64,000 bases of DNA, from NCBI GenBank assembly GCA_001553355.1, contig KQ960876.1:62001-126000 (forward strand), given 5' to 3'. Position numbers and translations under genes: made by a program. Positions 1-11,281 of the stretch are shown one piece after another (within the stretch, counting starts at the first letter, position 1; every line of letters starts with the position of its first letter). Below the pieces are notes generated by a model. That model worked only from the letters and a program-made list of their open reading frames with translations, was not told where the DNA came from and searched no databases. This stretch comes from Veillonellaceae bacterium DNF00626. GTDB taxonomy: Bacteria; Bacillota; Negativicutes; Veillonellales; Dialisteraceae.

Positions 1-9
1 TTTTCCGAT

Positions 10-1806
10 TCAGTCATCTTTTAATACCGCCATAAATGCCTCTTGCGGAATTTCCACACTCCCTACTTGTTTCATCCTTTTTTTACCCTCTTTTTGTTTC
101 TCAAGCAATTTTTTCTTTCGACTCACATCGCCACCATAACATTTTGCCAAAACATCTTTCTTATATGCTTTGATTGTTTCTCGTGCAATAATTTTACTAC
201 CTATAGCCGCCTGAACAGGTACTTCAAATTGCTGTCTTGGAATAATTTCTTTCAATTTCAACGCCAAAGCCCTACCACGAGGTGCCGCATTACTGCGATG
301 GACAATAATCGAAAGTGCATCAATTAATTCTCCATTAAGTAAAATATCTAATTTTACCGCATCTGTCTTTTGATATCCGTTCAACTGATAATCCAATGAC
401 GCATACCCTTTCGTAGCAGATTTCAATTTATCAAAAAAGTCAAAAATTATTTCTGCCAAAGGAACCTTATATGATAGATCAACTCGTGTTTCATCCAAAT
501 AGGTCATGGTAATAAATTCACCACGACGATTTTGCACCAACTCCATAACGCTCCCCACCATATCTGACGGAACCAATATATCTACTTTCGCCATTGGCTC
601 TTCAATATAATCAATTTTCGTCATTGGCGGTAATTCTGCCGGATTATCCACTGCCACCATTTCACCATCCGTTTTATGCACATGATAAATAACAGAAGGC
701 GCTGTTGTAATTAATTTTAGGCGATACTCACGTTCCAATCTTTCTTGAATAACATCCATATGGAGAAGCCCTAAAAAACCGCAACGAAAGCCAAATCCTA
801 ATGCCTGCGAAGTTTCAGGAACATATTCTAACGCTGCATCATTTAATTGTAATTTTTCCAGTGCCACCTTTAACTGATCATAATCTTTACTTTCAATAGG
901 ATACAACCCGCAATAAACCATAGGCAGCGCCTTACGATACCCCGGGAGTGGTTCTACTGCACCGTTCTCTGCCGTAGTTATCGTATCTCCTACCGCACAA
1001 TCACCTACATTCTTTATACTGGCTGCCATATATCCTACCGAACCGCAAGACAAAACATCCGTTGCCTTAGGTAATGGCGTAAAATATCCGACTTCCGTCA
1101 CTGTATACACCTTGCCGGATGACATCATTTTTATTTCCATACCGGGGCGAATTTCCCCATCCATGACACGAATATAAGCAATAGCTCCCTTATATGAATC
1201 AAAAATAGAATCAAATATCAAACATCGTAAAGGCTTATCTGAATGATCTTCCGGTGGCGGAATAAGTTCTACAATACGTTTTAATACTTCTCCTACATTT
1301 TCTCCTGTTTTAGCACTTACCGGAACAGCCTCAGACATATCAAGACCAATAACATTCTCTACTTCCGCTTTAACTCTCTCCACATCCGCACTCGGTAAAT
1401 CAATTTTATTAATGACCGGTACAATCTCTAAATTATTATCCAACGCCAAGTATACATTAGCCAATGTCTGTGCCTGTACCCCCTGAGTGGCATCGACAAT
1501 TAAAATTGCCCCCTCACATGCAGTAAGACTACGAGATACTTCATAATTAAAATCCACATGCCCGGGCGTATCAATCAAGTTAAGCTCATATACTTCTCCA
1601 TTTTCATAGGTATACATCAATCGAGCAGACTGCTCCTTAATAGTGATGCCTCTCTCACGTTCCAAATCCATCGTATCCAAAATTTGAGCTTCCATATCTC
1701 GTTTCTCTACGGTCCCGGTCATTTCAATCAACCGATCTGCCAATGTTGATTTCCCGTGATCAATATGCGCAATAATAGAAAAATTTCTAATATGTTTCGT
1801 ATCCAT
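10..1806 (-). CDS. lepA: Elongation factor 4 (LepA), ribosome back-translocase GTPase
   Basis: The 598-residue protein has the full length of the LepA family. It opens with the G1 loop HIDHGKST at residues 14-21, followed by DTPGHVDF and NKID, so it is a translational GTPase. The C-terminal part is the LepA-specific domain rich in Lys and Arg. LepA acts on the ribosome in the cytoplasm and assists translation or 30S maturation. The ATG at 1804-1806 has an AGGAGA ribosome site a few bases upstream. The gene appears to be monocistronic at this end, with its own extended -10 promoter upstream. The stop lies 9 bases from the window edge, so downstream partners (often hemN or hrcA) cannot be seen. 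Confidence 0.97.
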   Translation of the reverse strand: MDTKHIRNFSIIAHIDHGKSTLADRLIEMTGTVEKRDMEAQILDTMDLERERGITIKEQSARLMYTYENGEVYELNLIDTPGHVDFNYEVSRSLTACEGAILIVDATQGVQAQTLANVYLALDNNLEIVPVINKIDLPSADVERVKAEVENVIGLDMSEAVPVSAKTGENVGEVLKRIVELIPPPEDHSDKPLRCLIFDSIFDSYKGAIAYIRVMDGEIRPGMEIKMMSSGKVYTVTEVGYFTPLPKATDVLSCGSVGYMAASIKNVGDCAVGDTITTAENGAVEPLPGYRKALPMVYCGLYPIESKDYDQLKVALEKLQLNDAALEYVPETSQALGFGFRCGFLGLLHMDVIQERLEREYRLKLITTAPSVIYHVHKTDGEMVAVDNPAELPPMTKIDYIEEPMAKVDILVPSDMVGSVMELVQNRRGEFITMTYLDETRVDLSYKVPLAEIIFDFFDKLKSATKGYASLDYQLNGYQKTDAVKLDILLNGELIDALSIIVHRSNAAPRGRALALKLKEIIPRQQFEVPVQAAIGSKIIARETIKAYKKDVLAKCYGGDVSRKKKLLEKQKEGKKRMKQVGSVEIPQEAFMAVLKDD

Positions 1807-1842
1807 AATCTCTCCTACTTATTTCACTTAACTTCACATAAA

Positions 1843-1851
1843 ATTATAACA
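1843..1851 (-). promoter_or_regulatory. Extended -10 promoter of lepA
   Basis: On the minus strand the sequence reads TGTTATAAT, a perfect TATAAT preceded by TG one base upstream. It lies about 37 bases before the lepA start codon. No good -35 hexamer is seen at 17 bases, which fits an extended -10 type. Confidence 0.5.
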
Positions 1852-1943
1852 TGACAGAAGATTCCCCGCCGTAAAAACTTTACTACAAAAAACACTCAAA
1901 CTTCATCCTTCACTACCAAGGCAATAATTTCTTGCCATTCAAA

Positions 1944-1981
1944 AAACAAAGAGACTGTCAATGCTGATAATCTCTTTGTTT
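1944..1981. terminator. Bidirectional intrinsic terminator after the ABC transporter genes
   Basis: The arms AACAAAGAGA (1945-1954) and TCTCTTTGTT (1971-1980) form a perfect stem with a 16-base loop. It is flanked by A-rich sequence on the left and T-rich sequence on the right. On the minus strand it ends the transcript of the ATPase gene that stops at 2020. Confidence 0.8.
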
Positions 1982-2019
1982 TTATTTTGTGTTAAACATA
2001 AAATTTTACAAGCTATCAG

Positions 2020-2757
2020 TTATAACACTTGAGATAAAAATATTTTCGTACGCTCTTCTTTCGGATAGGTAAATAACTCTTCCGGAGTTCCCTCTTCTAA
2101 AATAAGCCCTCTATCCAAAAAAAGTACCCGATTCCCCACTTCACGTGCAAATCCCATTTCATGCGTCACTACTACCATAGTCATTCCCTCTTCCGCCACT
2201 TCTTTCATGACATCTAATACTTCATGAACCATTTCCGGATCAAGCGCCGATGTCGGCTCATCAAAAAGAAGCGCCTTTGGTTTCATCGCTAACGCACGTG
2301 CTATCGCTACACGTTGCTGTTGACCGCCTGATAATTGCGTCGGTTTATCATCTGCTTTATCTTCCAGTCCTACTTTTCTCAGAAGTTTGATTCCTCTTTC
2401 ATAAGCATCTTCTTTTGACATTTTACGAACTTTTATAGGAGCTAACATAATATTTTCAATCACCGACATATGAGGGAATAGATTAAAGCGTTGAAATACC
2501 ATACCCACTTCTGTACGAACCGTATTTAAATTTGCTTCGCCTTCCAAGGGAAAGCCATCAAAAGTAACCATCCCGGATGTCACAGTTTCAAGCCCATTAA
2601 TGCAACGCAAAAATGTACTTTTACCGGATCCGGAAGGGCCTATAACAACCACCACTTCCCCTTCTTTTATTTTAGCGGAAATATCACGCAACACCGTGAG
2701 TTCTCCAAATTTTTTACTGATATGATTAATATCAATAAGATAGTTTGTATCTGCCAT
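2020..2757 (-). CDS. Polar amino acid ABC transporter, ATP-binding protein (GlnQ/HisP type)
   Basis: The 245-residue protein is a complete ABC ATPase of the polar amino acid uptake class. Walker [10 protein letters not shown] is at residues 40-48, the signature [15 protein letters not shown] sits near 143, and Walker B ends in [10 protein letters not shown]. It powers the permease encoded 3 bases upstream, and together they would form the inner-membrane importer. The substrate (glutamine, histidine, arginine or cystine) cannot be told from the ATPase. No substrate-binding protein is encoded beside it, so that component must be elsewhere. It is the last gene of its unit, which ends at the hairpin near 1960. 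Confidence 0.95.
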   Translation of the reverse strand: MADTNYLIDINHISKKFGELTVLRDISAKIKEGEVVVVIGPSGSGKSTFLRCINGLETVTSGMVTFDGFPLEGEANLNTVRTEVGMVFQRFNLFPHMSVIENIMLAPIKVRKMSKEDAYERGIKLLRKVGLEDKADDKPTQLSGGQQQRVAIARALAMKPKALLFDEPTSALDPEMVHEVLDVMKEVAEEGMTMVVVTHEMGFAREVGNRVLFLDRGLILEEGTPEELFTYPKEERTKIFLSQVL

Positions 2758-2760
2758 AAT

Positions 2761-3399
2761 TTATCTCTTTTCCAACCATGCTACAAAACGAGAAATCGCC
2801 AACGTCATGATTAAATATAAAATCGCAACAGTCATCCAAATTTCAAAAGAACCATAAGTCTGGGCAATAATTAATTGTCCTCTCCGTGTTAATTCTTCGA
2901 AGCCAATAACAGATACCAACGAGGAATCTTTTAACATGGCAATAAATTCATTCCCAAGCGGCGGTAATATATTTTTGAAAGCTTGCGGAAGAATAATATA
3001 ACGCATAGTCTGCCACCAAGTCAATCCTAAAGATCGTCCGGCCTCCATTTGCCCCACGTCAATAGATTGAATTCCGGCACGAAATATTTCTGAAACATAA
3101 GCGCCACTATTAATTCCGCACGCAGCTACCGCTGCTATAAAAGGTTCCACCCGCTGACCGGTAATCATAGGCAAAGCAAAATAAATAAGAAATATTTGCA
3201 CCAACAATGGTGTCCCACGAATACAATCTGCATAAACAGCCGCCAACAAACGGAGAATTTTTATACGACATATACGAGCAATTCCCACAAAAAGCCCAAT
3301 AATAAAACCTACCGCCACACTAAATGCTGTAATTTCAATAGTCACACCCGCACCAATCAATAAAATTGGCAATGCGTTTTGTATCAACTCAAAATTCAT
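2761..3399 (-). CDS. Polar amino acid ABC transporter, permease protein (HisM/GlnP type)
   Basis: The 212-residue membrane protein has about five hydrophobic segments and the typical binding-protein-dependent permease loop EAGRSLGLTWWQTMRYIILP, which docks onto the ATPase. This length is normal for the His/Glu/Gln/Arg permease family. It lies directly upstream of its ATPase on the same strand and a gltX terminator separates it from the next operon. The leader (3428-3454) has two 11-base direct repeats that could be a regulator site. The substrate is not identifiable from sequence alone. Confidence 0.93.
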   Translation of the reverse strand: MNFELIQNALPILLIGAGVTIEITAFSVAVGFIIGLFVGIARICRIKILRLLAAVYADCIRGTPLLVQIFLIYFALPMITGQRVEPFIAAVAACGINSGAYVSEIFRAGIQSIDVGQMEAGRSLGLTWWQTMRYIILPQAFKNILPPLGNEFIAMLKDSSLVSVIGFEELTRRGQLIIAQTYGSFEIWMTVAILYLIMTLAISRFVAWLEKR

Positions 3400-3427
3400 A
3401 AATTACTTACCTCTAAATATAAAATTT

Positions 3428-3454
3428 ATTGTATATTTATTCCATTGTATATTT
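3428..3454. repeat. Two 11-bp direct repeats in the ABC transporter leader
   Basis: ATTGTATATTT occurs at 3428-3438 and again at 3444-3454, a 16-bp period. The pair sits 29-55 bases upstream of the permease start codon and overlaps TACAAT sequences that could serve as -10 elements on the minus strand. It may be an operator; no known regulator is assigned. Confidence 0.45.
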
Positions 3455-3476
3455 CCATATCCATTTCGTCAACACC

Positions 3477-3512
3477 AAAAAAAGGAGGAGTTTTATTCCC
3501 CCTTCTTTTTTT
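3477..3512 (-). terminator. Intrinsic terminator of the radA-yacL-ispDF-gltX operon
   Basis: An A7-rich arm with AAAGGAGG (from 3477) pairs with CCCCCTTCTTTTTTT (to 3512), allowing one G-U pair, around a short loop. On the minus strand the stem ends in seven Ts. It overlaps the gltX stop codon. Confidence 0.75.
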
Positions 3513-4965
3513 ACAACAAACTTTGTTTCAATAAATGAATCGTCTTTTCTTTTCCAAAAAGTGCAATCATTGTATATAATCCCGGGCCATGTGTTTCTCC
3601 GGTCAAGGCCAAGCGAACCGGTTCAAAAGCTGCTTTCCCTTTTATCCCTATTTCTTTCATTAACTCGGTAAAACAATTCTTAACTGCAACTTCATCAAAA
3701 GTATCCAATTGCTCTAACCGTTCTGCAAAAGCCGAAATAAACTGTTTTGAGGTTTCTTGTTTCAATATTTCTATATAAGCATCATCTGTAAGCGGGGGTA
3801 ATTCTTCAAAAAACATTTTAATCTGCTCTACCACTTGTGAGCCATAATACAATCTTTCACGCAAATACCACACCACTTCTTTTAGCCAGTCTTCTTTTTC
3901 TTTAGATAACGGCAATGATATGTACCCGGCATGGACAATAAATGGCAATGTGAGCTCTAATAATTCTTCAGGTGATAATTTTTTCATGTACTGAAAATTA
4001 ATCCAATTTAATTTCTCGATATCAAATACAGCATCATTAGCAGACACACGTTTCATTGAAAATTGTTCAATCAACTCTTCACGACTAAATATTTCTTGTT
4101 CTCCCTTGGGTGACCATCCTAAAAGAGCTAAATAATTAACAATAGCATCAGGTAAATACCCCATTTTTTTGTATTCATCCACGGAAGTAGCTCCATGACG
4201 TTTGCTCATTTTTTTATGATCCGATCCCAAGATAAGAGAGATATGCCCAAAAACAGGTATGTCATATCCTAACGCTTGATATATCGCAATTTGTCTGGGC
4301 GTATTTGACAAATGTTCTTCGGCACGAATAACGTGCGTGATTTTCATATATGCATCATCCACAACTACCGCAAAATTATATACCGGAATATGATCTGATT
4401 TCATAATAATAAAATCACCAACGCCGGCACATTGAAACTCCACATGCCCACGAACCATATCATCAAAGGCAAAAGTTCCTTCTGTGGGAACACGAAGTCG
4501 TATAACGGGTTTACGTCCTTCTTTTTCATAAGCTTGTGCCTCTTCTACCGTCAAATGGCTACAATGTCCATCATAAATAGGAGTTTTGCCTTCCTTTAAT
4601 TGCTCATTTCTACTTTTTTCCAATTCTTCCGCGCTACAGTAGCAATAATAAGCTTTATCTTCTGATAATAAACGTTCAATTTCATTTTGATAGATTTCCA
4701 GTCTTTCCGTCTGACGATAAGGGCCATTCTCACCCCCTACGTCAATACCTTCATCCCAATTCATACCTAACCATTGCAAAGCCGATTTGATATTTTCTTC
4801 CGACTCTTTCGTTGAACGAGCTAAATCAGTATCTTCGATACGAACCAAAAAAGTCCCCTTTTTATGCCGTGCTAAAAGCCAATTAAATAAAGCTGACCGT
4901 GCCCCTCCTATATGAAAGGGTCCGGTAGGACTCGGTGCAAAACGAACTTTAAACGGTTTTTCCAT
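3511..4965 (-). CDS. gltX: Glutamate--tRNA ligase
   Basis: The 484-residue enzyme is a class I aminoacyl-tRNA synthetase of full length. The HIGH-type motif is HIGG at residues 18-21, after PSPTGPF. The KMSKR motif occurs near residue 250 inside the sequence HKKMSKRHGAT. It charges tRNA-Glu, and in organisms lacking GlnRS also tRNA-Gln, in the cytoplasm. The start codon overlaps the ispDF stop by one base (TAATG), and an AGGAGG site precedes it inside ispDF. No T-box leader is present, as expected for an internal operon gene. The order radA-yacL-ispD-ispF-gltX resembles Bacillus. Confidence 0.97.
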   Translation of the reverse strand: MEKPFKVRFAPSPTGPFHIGGARSALFNWLLARHKKGTFLVRIEDTDLARSTKESEENIKSALQWLGMNWDEGIDVGGENGPYRQTERLEIYQNEIERLLSEDKAYYCYCSAEELEKSRNEQLKEGKTPIYDGHCSHLTVEEAQAYEKEGRKPVIRLRVPTEGTFAFDDMVRGHVEFQCAGVGDFIIMKSDHIPVYNFAVVVDDAYMKITHVIRAEEHLSNTPRQIAIYQALGYDIPVFGHISLILGSDHKKMSKRHGATSVDEYKKMGYLPDAIVNYLALLGWSPKGEQEIFSREELIEQFSMKRVSANDAVFDIEKLNWINFQYMKKLSPEELLELTLPFIVHAGYISLPLSKEKEDWLKEVVWYLRERLYYGSQVVEQIKMFFEELPPLTDDAYIEILKQETSKQFISAFAERLEQLDTFDEVAVKNCFTELMKEIGIKGKAAFEPVRLALTGETHGPGLYTMIALFGKEKTIHLLKQSLL

Positions 4966-6128
4966 TATGAATTCCTCCTAAATAACAGAGCTGTTGCCAA
5001 TGCGGCTATTCCTTCTTGTCGCCCAATAGCATCAAGCCGTTCATTGGTTGTAGCTTTTATATTAATCTGTTCGACTTCAATATTCAATGCTTCCGCTATA
5101 ACTTTTTTCATTTCAACAACATGAGGCGATAATTTTGGTTGCTCAGCAATAATAGTACTATCGATATTTCCTATTTCATATTGTTTTTGAGCAATAAATT
5201 CCCCTGTCTTTTTTAATAACGTCACACTTGATATATTATTATACTGCACATCAGTATCGGGAAATAGCTGCCCAATATCTCCCAAGCCTGCTGCTCCTAA
5301 TAATGCATCAATAATCGCATGGATTAGTGAATCTGCATCAGAATTACCCATTAATCCCCGTGTTTCTGAAATTTTTATTCCACCCAAATACAATGGCCGT
5401 GTTTCTTTTGTGGGATGAATATCATACCCCTGCCCTATGCGATAGGGACAACTATTTAATGAAACCATTGATTTAAATCGCATCCAATCTTCTTTCGTTG
5501 TTATCTTAAAATAACTATTACGACCAACCACTATTTGCACAGGAATATTCATATATTCCAAAATAGACGCATCATCAGTTATATTTTCTCTGTCTTTTAC
5601 TGATGCCAGTGCTTTTCGATATATATTTGTCATAAAGCCCTGCGGAGTTTGCGCTCTCCATATTTTATTTCTATCTACAGTTTGTGAAATAAAGTCACCA
5701 TGAGTCATTTTTATCGTATCGACAGCGGGTAACGCATAAATAACTGCCGGACATGAAACAGTTAACTTATGAAATATATAGTCAAAGGCTTCACCGGGTA
5801 CTAAAGGCCTCGCACCATCATGAATAAGCAATTTACTTGATGTGACATTTAGTTCCTTTACACCATTACAAACTGATTCTATCCGCGAAACCCCTCCATC
5901 AGCATACTTCACTTCCACACGATGCGGCAACGAATTAACAATATTTATAAATTCAAGCCTTTCCTCTTTTTTTGTTACCAAAATTAATTCATCTAACACA
6001 TTTGATTCAAAAATATGTTTCAAAGTATACCAAATTAAAGGACGATTATTGACTTTCAATAATAATTTATTGACGAGTTCTCCCATTCGTGTTCCTGATC
6101 CGGCAGCGACAAGTATTAAACTATTCAT
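4965..6128 (-). CDS. ispDF: Bifunctional IspD/IspF (MEP cytidylyltransferase and MECDP synthase)
   Basis: The 387-residue protein joins two enzymes of the non-mevalonate isoprenoid pathway. Residues 1 to about 225 are IspD, with the nucleotide-binding AAGSGTRMG near the N-terminus and HDGARPLV further on. From about 230 the sequence is IspF, with GYDIHP providing the metal ligands Asp and His, [12 protein letters not shown], and the C-terminal [16 protein letters not shown]. IspF sequences usually read GHSDAD here, so the Asn is a small deviation. Many Bacillota carry ispD and ispF as separate adjacent genes; here there is no stop between them. The gene overlaps yacL by 8 bases and gltX by one, so all are co-transcribed. 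Confidence 0.95.
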   Translation of the reverse strand: MNSLILVAAGSGTRMGELVNKLLLKVNNRPLIWYTLKHIFESNVLDELILVTKKEERLEFINIVNSLPHRVEVKYADGGVSRIESVCNGVKELNVTSSKLLIHDGARPLVPGEAFDYIFHKLTVSCPAVIYALPAVDTIKMTHGDFISQTVDRNKIWRAQTPQGFMTNIYRKALASVKDRENITDDASILEYMNIPVQIVVGRNSYFKITTKEDWMRFKSMVSLNSCPYRIGQGYDIHPTKETRPLYLGGIKISETRGLMGNSDADSLIHAIIDALLGAAGLGDIGQLFPDTDVQYNNISSVTLLKKTGEFIAQKQYEIGNIDSTIIAEQPKLSPHVVEMKKVIAEALNIEVEQINIKATTNERLDAIGRQEGIAALATALLFRRNS

Positions 6129-7233
6129 TATTCAGATTATCCAATTTCGCAAAAATCATTTTCCCCGCAGCAGTTTGCAATACGGATGTAATAATAACCG
6201 GTACTTCTTGACCAATAACATGACTTCCATTTTCCACAACAATCATCGTTCCATCTTCCAAATATGCAACTCCCTGTCCTTCTTCTTTCCCATATTTTAT
6301 CAATTGTACAAATATTTGCTCACCCGGAATCACCACAGGTTTCACCGCAATAGCTAAATCATTGATATTTAATACATTAATTCCTCGTAATTCTGCTACT
6401 TTATTCAAATTATAATCATTCGTGACAATTCCATACCCCTTTTGCCGGGCTAATTTGATTAACTTAGAATCCACTTCATTTATATCATCAAAATCATCCG
6501 TGACGATAACTATATCATCTTTGCTTTTCTTTTTAATTTGATTTAAAATGTCTAATCCGCGACGTCCCCTATTTCTTTTTAATACATCAGAAGAATCTGC
6601 AATTTTTTGTAACTCTTCCAACACAAAAACAGGAACAATAAGAGGCCCCTCTAAAAAACCGGAAGCATAAATATCAATAATTCGTCCATCAATAATGACA
6701 TTGGTATCCAACAATTTGCCGGTCTTTGCCTTTGGCTTCTTTTGTTTCCCCGATATTTCAGTTCGTAATTGAAACAAATTTGAAAGCTCCATTTTTTTTG
6801 AAAGGGCTAAATGCATCCCTAAATATCCTAAGATAATGCTTAATACAACAGATACATAAGGCCCTATTAGAGGAACACTGCTAAATGCCAATCCCACTAA
6901 ATTGGCTATAATCAATCCTAAAAATAAGCCAAACGTCCCTGTAATCAAATCTTGTGTCGATATGTATGAAAGAGATTTTTCAATTTTAGCGGTAAGCTTA
7001 AAAAGGCTTCTTACTAAATAAGGTGCTATAAAAACACCGACAAGTGCTCCTATCATTCCACTAATTATCAGTGCTCCGATAGATAAGACAGTAACGCCGA
7101 ATATAGTTTCACTTAAAACGAATACAGGCAAAATAAATGATAGTAATAACTTTACTTGAACAGCTAATACGATACCTAACACTGTAAAAAGCAAAATAAA
7201 TATCATTTTCAGTATCTTTTCAGGCATTTTCAT
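6121..7233 (-). CDS. yacL: Membrane-anchored PIN/TRAM domain protein (YacL family)
   Basis: The 370-residue protein begins with four predicted membrane helices (residues about 5-150). These are followed by a PIN nuclease-like domain starting [15 protein letters not shown] and containing [19 protein letters not shown] with its conserved acidic residues, and then a C-terminal TRAM RNA-binding domain. This order matches Bacillus YacL. The ATG at 7231-7233 was chosen because AAAGGAA lies just before it; an upstream in-frame start would add 33 residues without a ribosome site. It sits between radA and ispDF. The disA gene usually found between radA and yacL in Bacillus is absent. Its substrate is unknown; it is probably a ribonuclease. 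Confidence 0.9.
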   Translation of the reverse strand: MKMPEKILKMIFILLFTVLGIVLAVQVKLLLSFILPVFVLSETIFGVTVLSIGALIISGMIGALVGVFIAPYLVRSLFKLTAKIEKSLSYISTQDLITGTFGLFLGLIIANLVGLAFSSVPLIGPYVSVVLSIILGYLGMHLALSKKMELSNLFQLRTEISGKQKKPKAKTGKLLDTNVIIDGRIIDIYASGFLEGPLIVPVFVLEELQKIADSSDVLKRNRGRRGLDILNQIKKKSKDDIVIVTDDFDDINEVDSKLIKLARQKGYGIVTNDYNLNKVAELRGINVLNINDLAIAVKPVVIPGEQIFVQLIKYGKEEGQGVAYLEDGTMIVVENGSHVIGQEVPVIITSVLQTAAGKMIFAKLDNLNNE

Positions 7234-7337
7234 TATTCCTTTTTGGATAAACTGTAATTTTTTTTGCAAAATAAATTTTATAACATATGTACCATAGTAG
7301 CACAATTTACTGCCATTGAAAATAAACGACACTCACT

Positions 7338-8744
7338 TTATTTAGATTTGATAAGACGGATTGCCTCATTCAAATTTTTCACAAAAATAATATTTTTCAA
7401 CAGATCCGGACGTTTCATATCGTGACAAATATCTTCTGTTTCTTTTTTATTTCGCTCAGGCAATATGAAATGGGTAAAATTCATTTTTATACCCTCTTTA
7501 AGTCGTAATGAAACTTTAGATACCCCCATAATTTCCCCACTTAACCCTATTTCGCCTAACGCCAAAATAGGTGTTTCCCAAGAAATATCATATTTGATAG
7601 AAATAAGTGCTAATGCAACAGCTAAATCTGCCGCCGGTTCTTTAATTCTATAGCCGCCTACCACATTAATATATACATCATCTGTGGAAAATGGTATATG
7701 TAATTTCTTTTCCAACACAGCAAGCAAAATAATCAATCGATTAAAATCATAACCTGACGCAATTCTTCGTGGTATGGCCAATACAGAATGAACTGTAAGT
7801 GCTTGTATTTCAGATAAAACAGGGCGAAGCCCTTCCATACACGACACAATCGTACATCCCGCTACTGCTTCATCATGATTATCTTTTAATAAATATCGAG
7901 AAGGATCGTCAATCCCTTCAAGTCCCGTATTTTTCATGATAAACAATCCTGATTCTGCGGTAGAACCAAATCTATTTTTCACTGTTCGCAAGATACGAAA
8001 CTGATAGCTACGATCACCTTCTAAATAAAATACCACATCCACCATATGTTCTAATAGGCGTGGGCCTGCAATATTTCCTTCTTTTGTCACATGACCAATA
8101 ATCATAACAATCATATTTCTTTCTTTTGCCATTCTCACAAGAGAAGCCGTGCAATCACGAATTTGCCCGGGACTCCCCATCGCAGAATCATTTATAGAAA
8201 GAAACATCGTTTGTATTGAATCAATAACAAGCATCGTTGGATTAATTCGTTCTACTTCATCGAATATTTTATCTAAATTGCTTTCAGACAAAACTAAGCA
8301 ATTATCCGTATGCATCCCTAATCGCTCTGCCCTTAATTTAATCTGTAATTCGGATTCCTCTCCGCTGCAATATAAAACAATTCTATTTTTCATCGCTATG
8401 GCATTACAAATTTGTAAAATAAGAGTCGATTTTCCGATTCCCGGCTCGCCACCCCACAAAATAACAGAACCCGAAACCAATCCACCACCTAAGGGTCGAT
8501 CAACTTCCGGAATAGACAAACATAAACGATTATCTACACCGGTCTCAATATCCGATAATTTTTGCGGTATTTTTTCTTTATTCTGTTGCGTAGACACCCG
8601 AATATTTTTAGGAGTAGACACAACCGTATGTTCCTGTACCGTATTCCATTCTCCGCACTGCATGCATCTTCCTAACCATTTAGGATAAACTGCGCCACAG
8701 TTAGTACAAACAAAATTTATTTTATTTTTTCCCGATGAACTCAT
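7338..8744 (-). CDS. radA: DNA repair protein RadA
   Basis: The 468-residue protein has the three RadA parts. An N-terminal zinc finger has Cys13, Cys16, Cys27 and Cys30. A RecA-like ATPase core has GGEPGIGKST near residue 100 and the RadA signature KNRFGST. The C-terminal part is a Lon-like domain with a GEIGLSGE stretch. RadA promotes branch migration during recombinational repair. The gene starts 47 bases after the clpC terminator T-tract, so it has either its own short promoter or depends on read-through. It is followed by yacL after 104 bases. Confidence 0.96.
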   Translation of the reverse strand: MSSSGKNKINFVCTNCGAVYPKWLGRCMQCGEWNTVQEHTVVSTPKNIRVSTQQNKEKIPQKLSDIETGVDNRLCLSIPEVDRPLGGGLVSGSVILWGGEPGIGKSTLILQICNAIAMKNRIVLYCSGEESELQIKLRAERLGMHTDNCLVLSESNLDKIFDEVERINPTMLVIDSIQTMFLSINDSAMGSPGQIRDCTASLVRMAKERNMIVMIIGHVTKEGNIAGPRLLEHMVDVVFYLEGDRSYQFRILRTVKNRFGSTAESGLFIMKNTGLEGIDDPSRYLLKDNHDEAVAGCTIVSCMEGLRPVLSEIQALTVHSVLAIPRRIASGYDFNRLIILLAVLEKKLHIPFSTDDVYINVVGGYRIKEPAADLAVALALISIKYDISWETPILALGEIGLSGEIMGVSKVSLRLKEGIKMNFTHFILPERNKKETEDICHDMKRPDLLKNIIFVKNLNEAIRLIKSK

Positions 8745-8791
8745 TATTATCCTTTATCATCAATATTCAACACTGATTCATTTATTTACAT

Positions 8792-8827
8792 AAAAAAATA
8801 GACACAAGGAATAGTCCTCATGTCTAT
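8792..8827 (-). terminator. Intrinsic terminator of ctsR-mcsA-clpC
   Basis: The arms ATAGACA (8798-8804) and TGTCTAT (8821-8827), extended by AGGA/TCCT nearer the loop, form a hairpin. On the minus strand it is followed by seven Ts. It separates clpC from radA. Confidence 0.75.
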
Positions 8828-8849
8828 TATACTACTTTTTACAGTAATT

Positions 8850-11255
8850 TTAATCTATATTAAATATTAACTTTTTATTTTCATCCGTAGATATATGAAT
8901 GGTTGATTTTCCTTGAAGTCCCCCCTTCAAAATCAATTCCGATATAGGATCTTCCACTTCTTTTTGAATCGTTCTTCTTAATGGACGTGCGCCATATTCC
9001 AAATCGGTCCCGGAAGAAATCAATACTTCCTGCGCTTCTTCCGATATATCCAAAGAGAGATGTAAATGCTGTATTTTCTTTTCTACATCTTTTAACAGCA
9101 ATTTCAGTATAGCACCTAAACTTTCTTTATTTAATGGATGGAATACAATCATTTCATCAATTCTATTAATAAATTCCGGTCTAAAGGTACGTTTCACTTC
9201 ATTCATAATAACAGTTTTTCTGTCATTGAAATCTTTTTCTGTATCTTCTTTTGATAAAAATCCCACATGTGCCGATTTATCTTTCAAAAATTTAGATCCC
9301 AAATTACTCGTCATGATAATGATGCAATTAGTAAAATCTACAGTCCGCCCCTGTCCATCAGTTAATCGCCCATCATCCAATACTTGAAGTAAAATATTAA
9401 AGAAATCAAAATTTGCTTTTTCTATTTCATCAAAAAGTATGACACTATATGGATGCAAACGAATAGCGTCCGTTAATTGTCCGCCTTCTTCATACCCTAC
9501 ATAACCGGGAGGCGCTCCTACCAATCTGGATACTTCATGTTTCTCCATATACTCCGACATATCAAAACGAATCATATGTTTTTCACTACCGAACATCGTT
9601 TCAGCCAAAGCTTTTGCCAATTCCGTCTTTCCAACGCCTGTAGAACCTAAAAACAAAAATGAACCAATTGGTTTTTTCGGATCTTTAAGTCCGGCACGAG
9701 CTCTTCGAATAGCCTTAGCCACACTATGTACCGCCTCATCTTGTCCGATAACACGTTTATGCAATTCATCCTCCAAATGGAGCAACCGTTCTGATTCTGT
9801 TTCTTTCAGATTCTGCAAAGGCACACCGGTCCATTTAGCCACTACTTCCGCTACATCATCAGCAGTAACCACCAAATTCTTATCGTTATTTTCTTTCCAT
9901 TCATTTTTTGATTTTTCTATTTCTTTAGAAATATCCTTGACCTTATCACGCAATATAGCGGCTCTTTCAAAGTTCTGTGTCGAAATAGCTGCTTCTTTTT
10001 CTTTTTGCAGAGAAGCCAATTCTTGTTCTTTTTCTTTGACTGATATAGGTGAAGAATAAGCTTTCATACGTACTTTAGCTGCTGCTTCATCAATCACATC
10101 AATAGATTTATCAGGCTGAAATCTATCCGTAATATAACGATCTGCCAATTCTACGGCCTTATAAATAGCTTCGTCAGTAATCTTTGCTTTGTGAAAAGCC
10201 TCATATCTATCCCGTAACCCAAATAATATTTTTTCCGTATCTTTTATATTTGGTTCTCCTACTTTTACAGGTTGAAACCGTCTTTCTAATGCCGCATCTT
10301 TTTCGATATATTTTTTATATTCTTTTAACGTTGTAGCACCAATACAGCGCAATTCTCCTCTTGCCAAAGCCGGTTTCATGATATTAGCAGCATCCATAGA
10401 TCCCTCTGTTGAACCGGCACCTACTAACGTATGCAATTCATCAATAAAGAGAATCCAATTATCATGCTTTTTTACTTCACCCAACACCTTTTTCAAACGT
10501 TCCTCAAATTCACCTCTATATTTTGTACCGGCTACCACAGACGCCATATTTAAGGAAATCACGTGACAATTTCTTAAGATTTCCGGCACATCATTATTGA
10601 CAATCCGTTGTGCAAGCCCTTCAGCAATAGCAGTTTTACCTACCCCCGGCTCTCCAATTAATACAGGATTATTTTTATTTCTCCGAGACAAAATTTGAAT
10701 CACTCGTTCAATTTCCGTTTGTCGACCAATCACCGGATCGATTTTTCCTTGCTTAGCACGTTCATTTAAATCAATAGCAAACTCGCCTAATTCTCCAATA
10801 TTCTCCGTTTTTTCTCCTTGCGGATCTTCACTCATGAACTTTTCAAAAGCATGTTGCAATTTCTCTCCCGTGACGTTAAAATGCTCTAAAATCTCAAGCG
10901 CTGTATTATTTCCTTCATGAATAATAGCTAACAATACATGAGCTGTACCCACATAATTATTATCCATTTCATTAGCTTCTTCAATCGCCATTTCCATGAC
11001 ATGTTTTGTTCGAGGTGCTACATATAATTCATTGCGTCTATAAAAATTACTGCTATATTCTTGTAACAATGATTCTAACGCCTGTACGCTAACCCCCAAC
11101 GAATTTAATATCTTACCACCGGCACTATCCTTTTCATTAGCAATACCCAAAAGTAAATGCTCTGTACCTATATATTCGCTACCTAATTTTGCTGCTTCGG
11201 CAGCTGCAAAATTCCATGCATTTTTCACACTATCTGTATATCTGTTATCCATCAT
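8850..11255 (-). CDS. clpC: ATP-dependent Clp protease ATP-binding subunit ClpC
   Basis: The 801-residue AAA+ unfoldase has the ClpC architecture. Two Clp N repeats occupy residues 1-140. The first ATPase module has GEPGVGKT near 205. A UVR/coiled middle region follows (residues about 415-455, with [11 protein letters not shown]), and the second ATPase module has GSTGVGKTE near 535. It feeds substrates to ClpP, which is not encoded here. The ATG at 11253-11255 follows AGGAGG. It is the last gene of the ctsR operon, 26 bases after mcsA. In Bacillus mcsB lies between mcsA and clpC; here there is no room for it. Confidence 0.96.
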   Translation of the reverse strand: MMDNRYTDSVKNAWNFAAAEAAKLGSEYIGTEHLLLGIANEKDSAGGKILNSLGVSVQALESLLQEYSSNFYRRNELYVAPRTKHVMEMAIEEANEMDNNYVGTAHVLLAIIHEGNNTALEILEHFNVTGEKLQHAFEKFMSEDPQGEKTENIGELGEFAIDLNERAKQGKIDPVIGRQTEIERVIQILSRRNKNNPVLIGEPGVGKTAIAEGLAQRIVNNDVPEILRNCHVISLNMASVVAGTKYRGEFEERLKKVLGEVKKHDNWILFIDELHTLVGAGSTEGSMDAANIMKPALARGELRCIGATTLKEYKKYIEKDAALERRFQPVKVGEPNIKDTEKILFGLRDRYEAFHKAKITDEAIYKAVELADRYITDRFQPDKSIDVIDEAAAKVRMKAYSSPISVKEKEQELASLQKEKEAAISTQNFERAAILRDKVKDISKEIEKSKNEWKENNDKNLVVTADDVAEVVAKWTGVPLQNLKETESERLLHLEDELHKRVIGQDEAVHSVAKAIRRARAGLKDPKKPIGSFLFLGSTGVGKTELAKALAETMFGSEKHMIRFDMSEYMEKHEVSRLVGAPPGYVGYEEGGQLTDAIRLHPYSVILFDEIEKANFDFFNILLQVLDDGRLTDGQGRTVDFTNCIIIMTSNLGSKFLKDKSAHVGFLSKEDTEKDFNDRKTVIMNEVKRTFRPEFINRIDEMIVFHPLNKESLGAILKLLLKDVEKKIQHLHLSLDISEEAQEVLISSGTDLEYGARPLRRTIQKEVEDPISELILKGGLQGKSTIHISTDENKKLIFNID

Positions 11256-11281
11256 TACTCCTCCTTTGTGAAATATAAATA

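Noticed and set aside
5842-6357. A 171-codon plus-strand frame
   Set aside because: It is fully antisense to ispDF and yacL, both of which are supported by conserved motifs.
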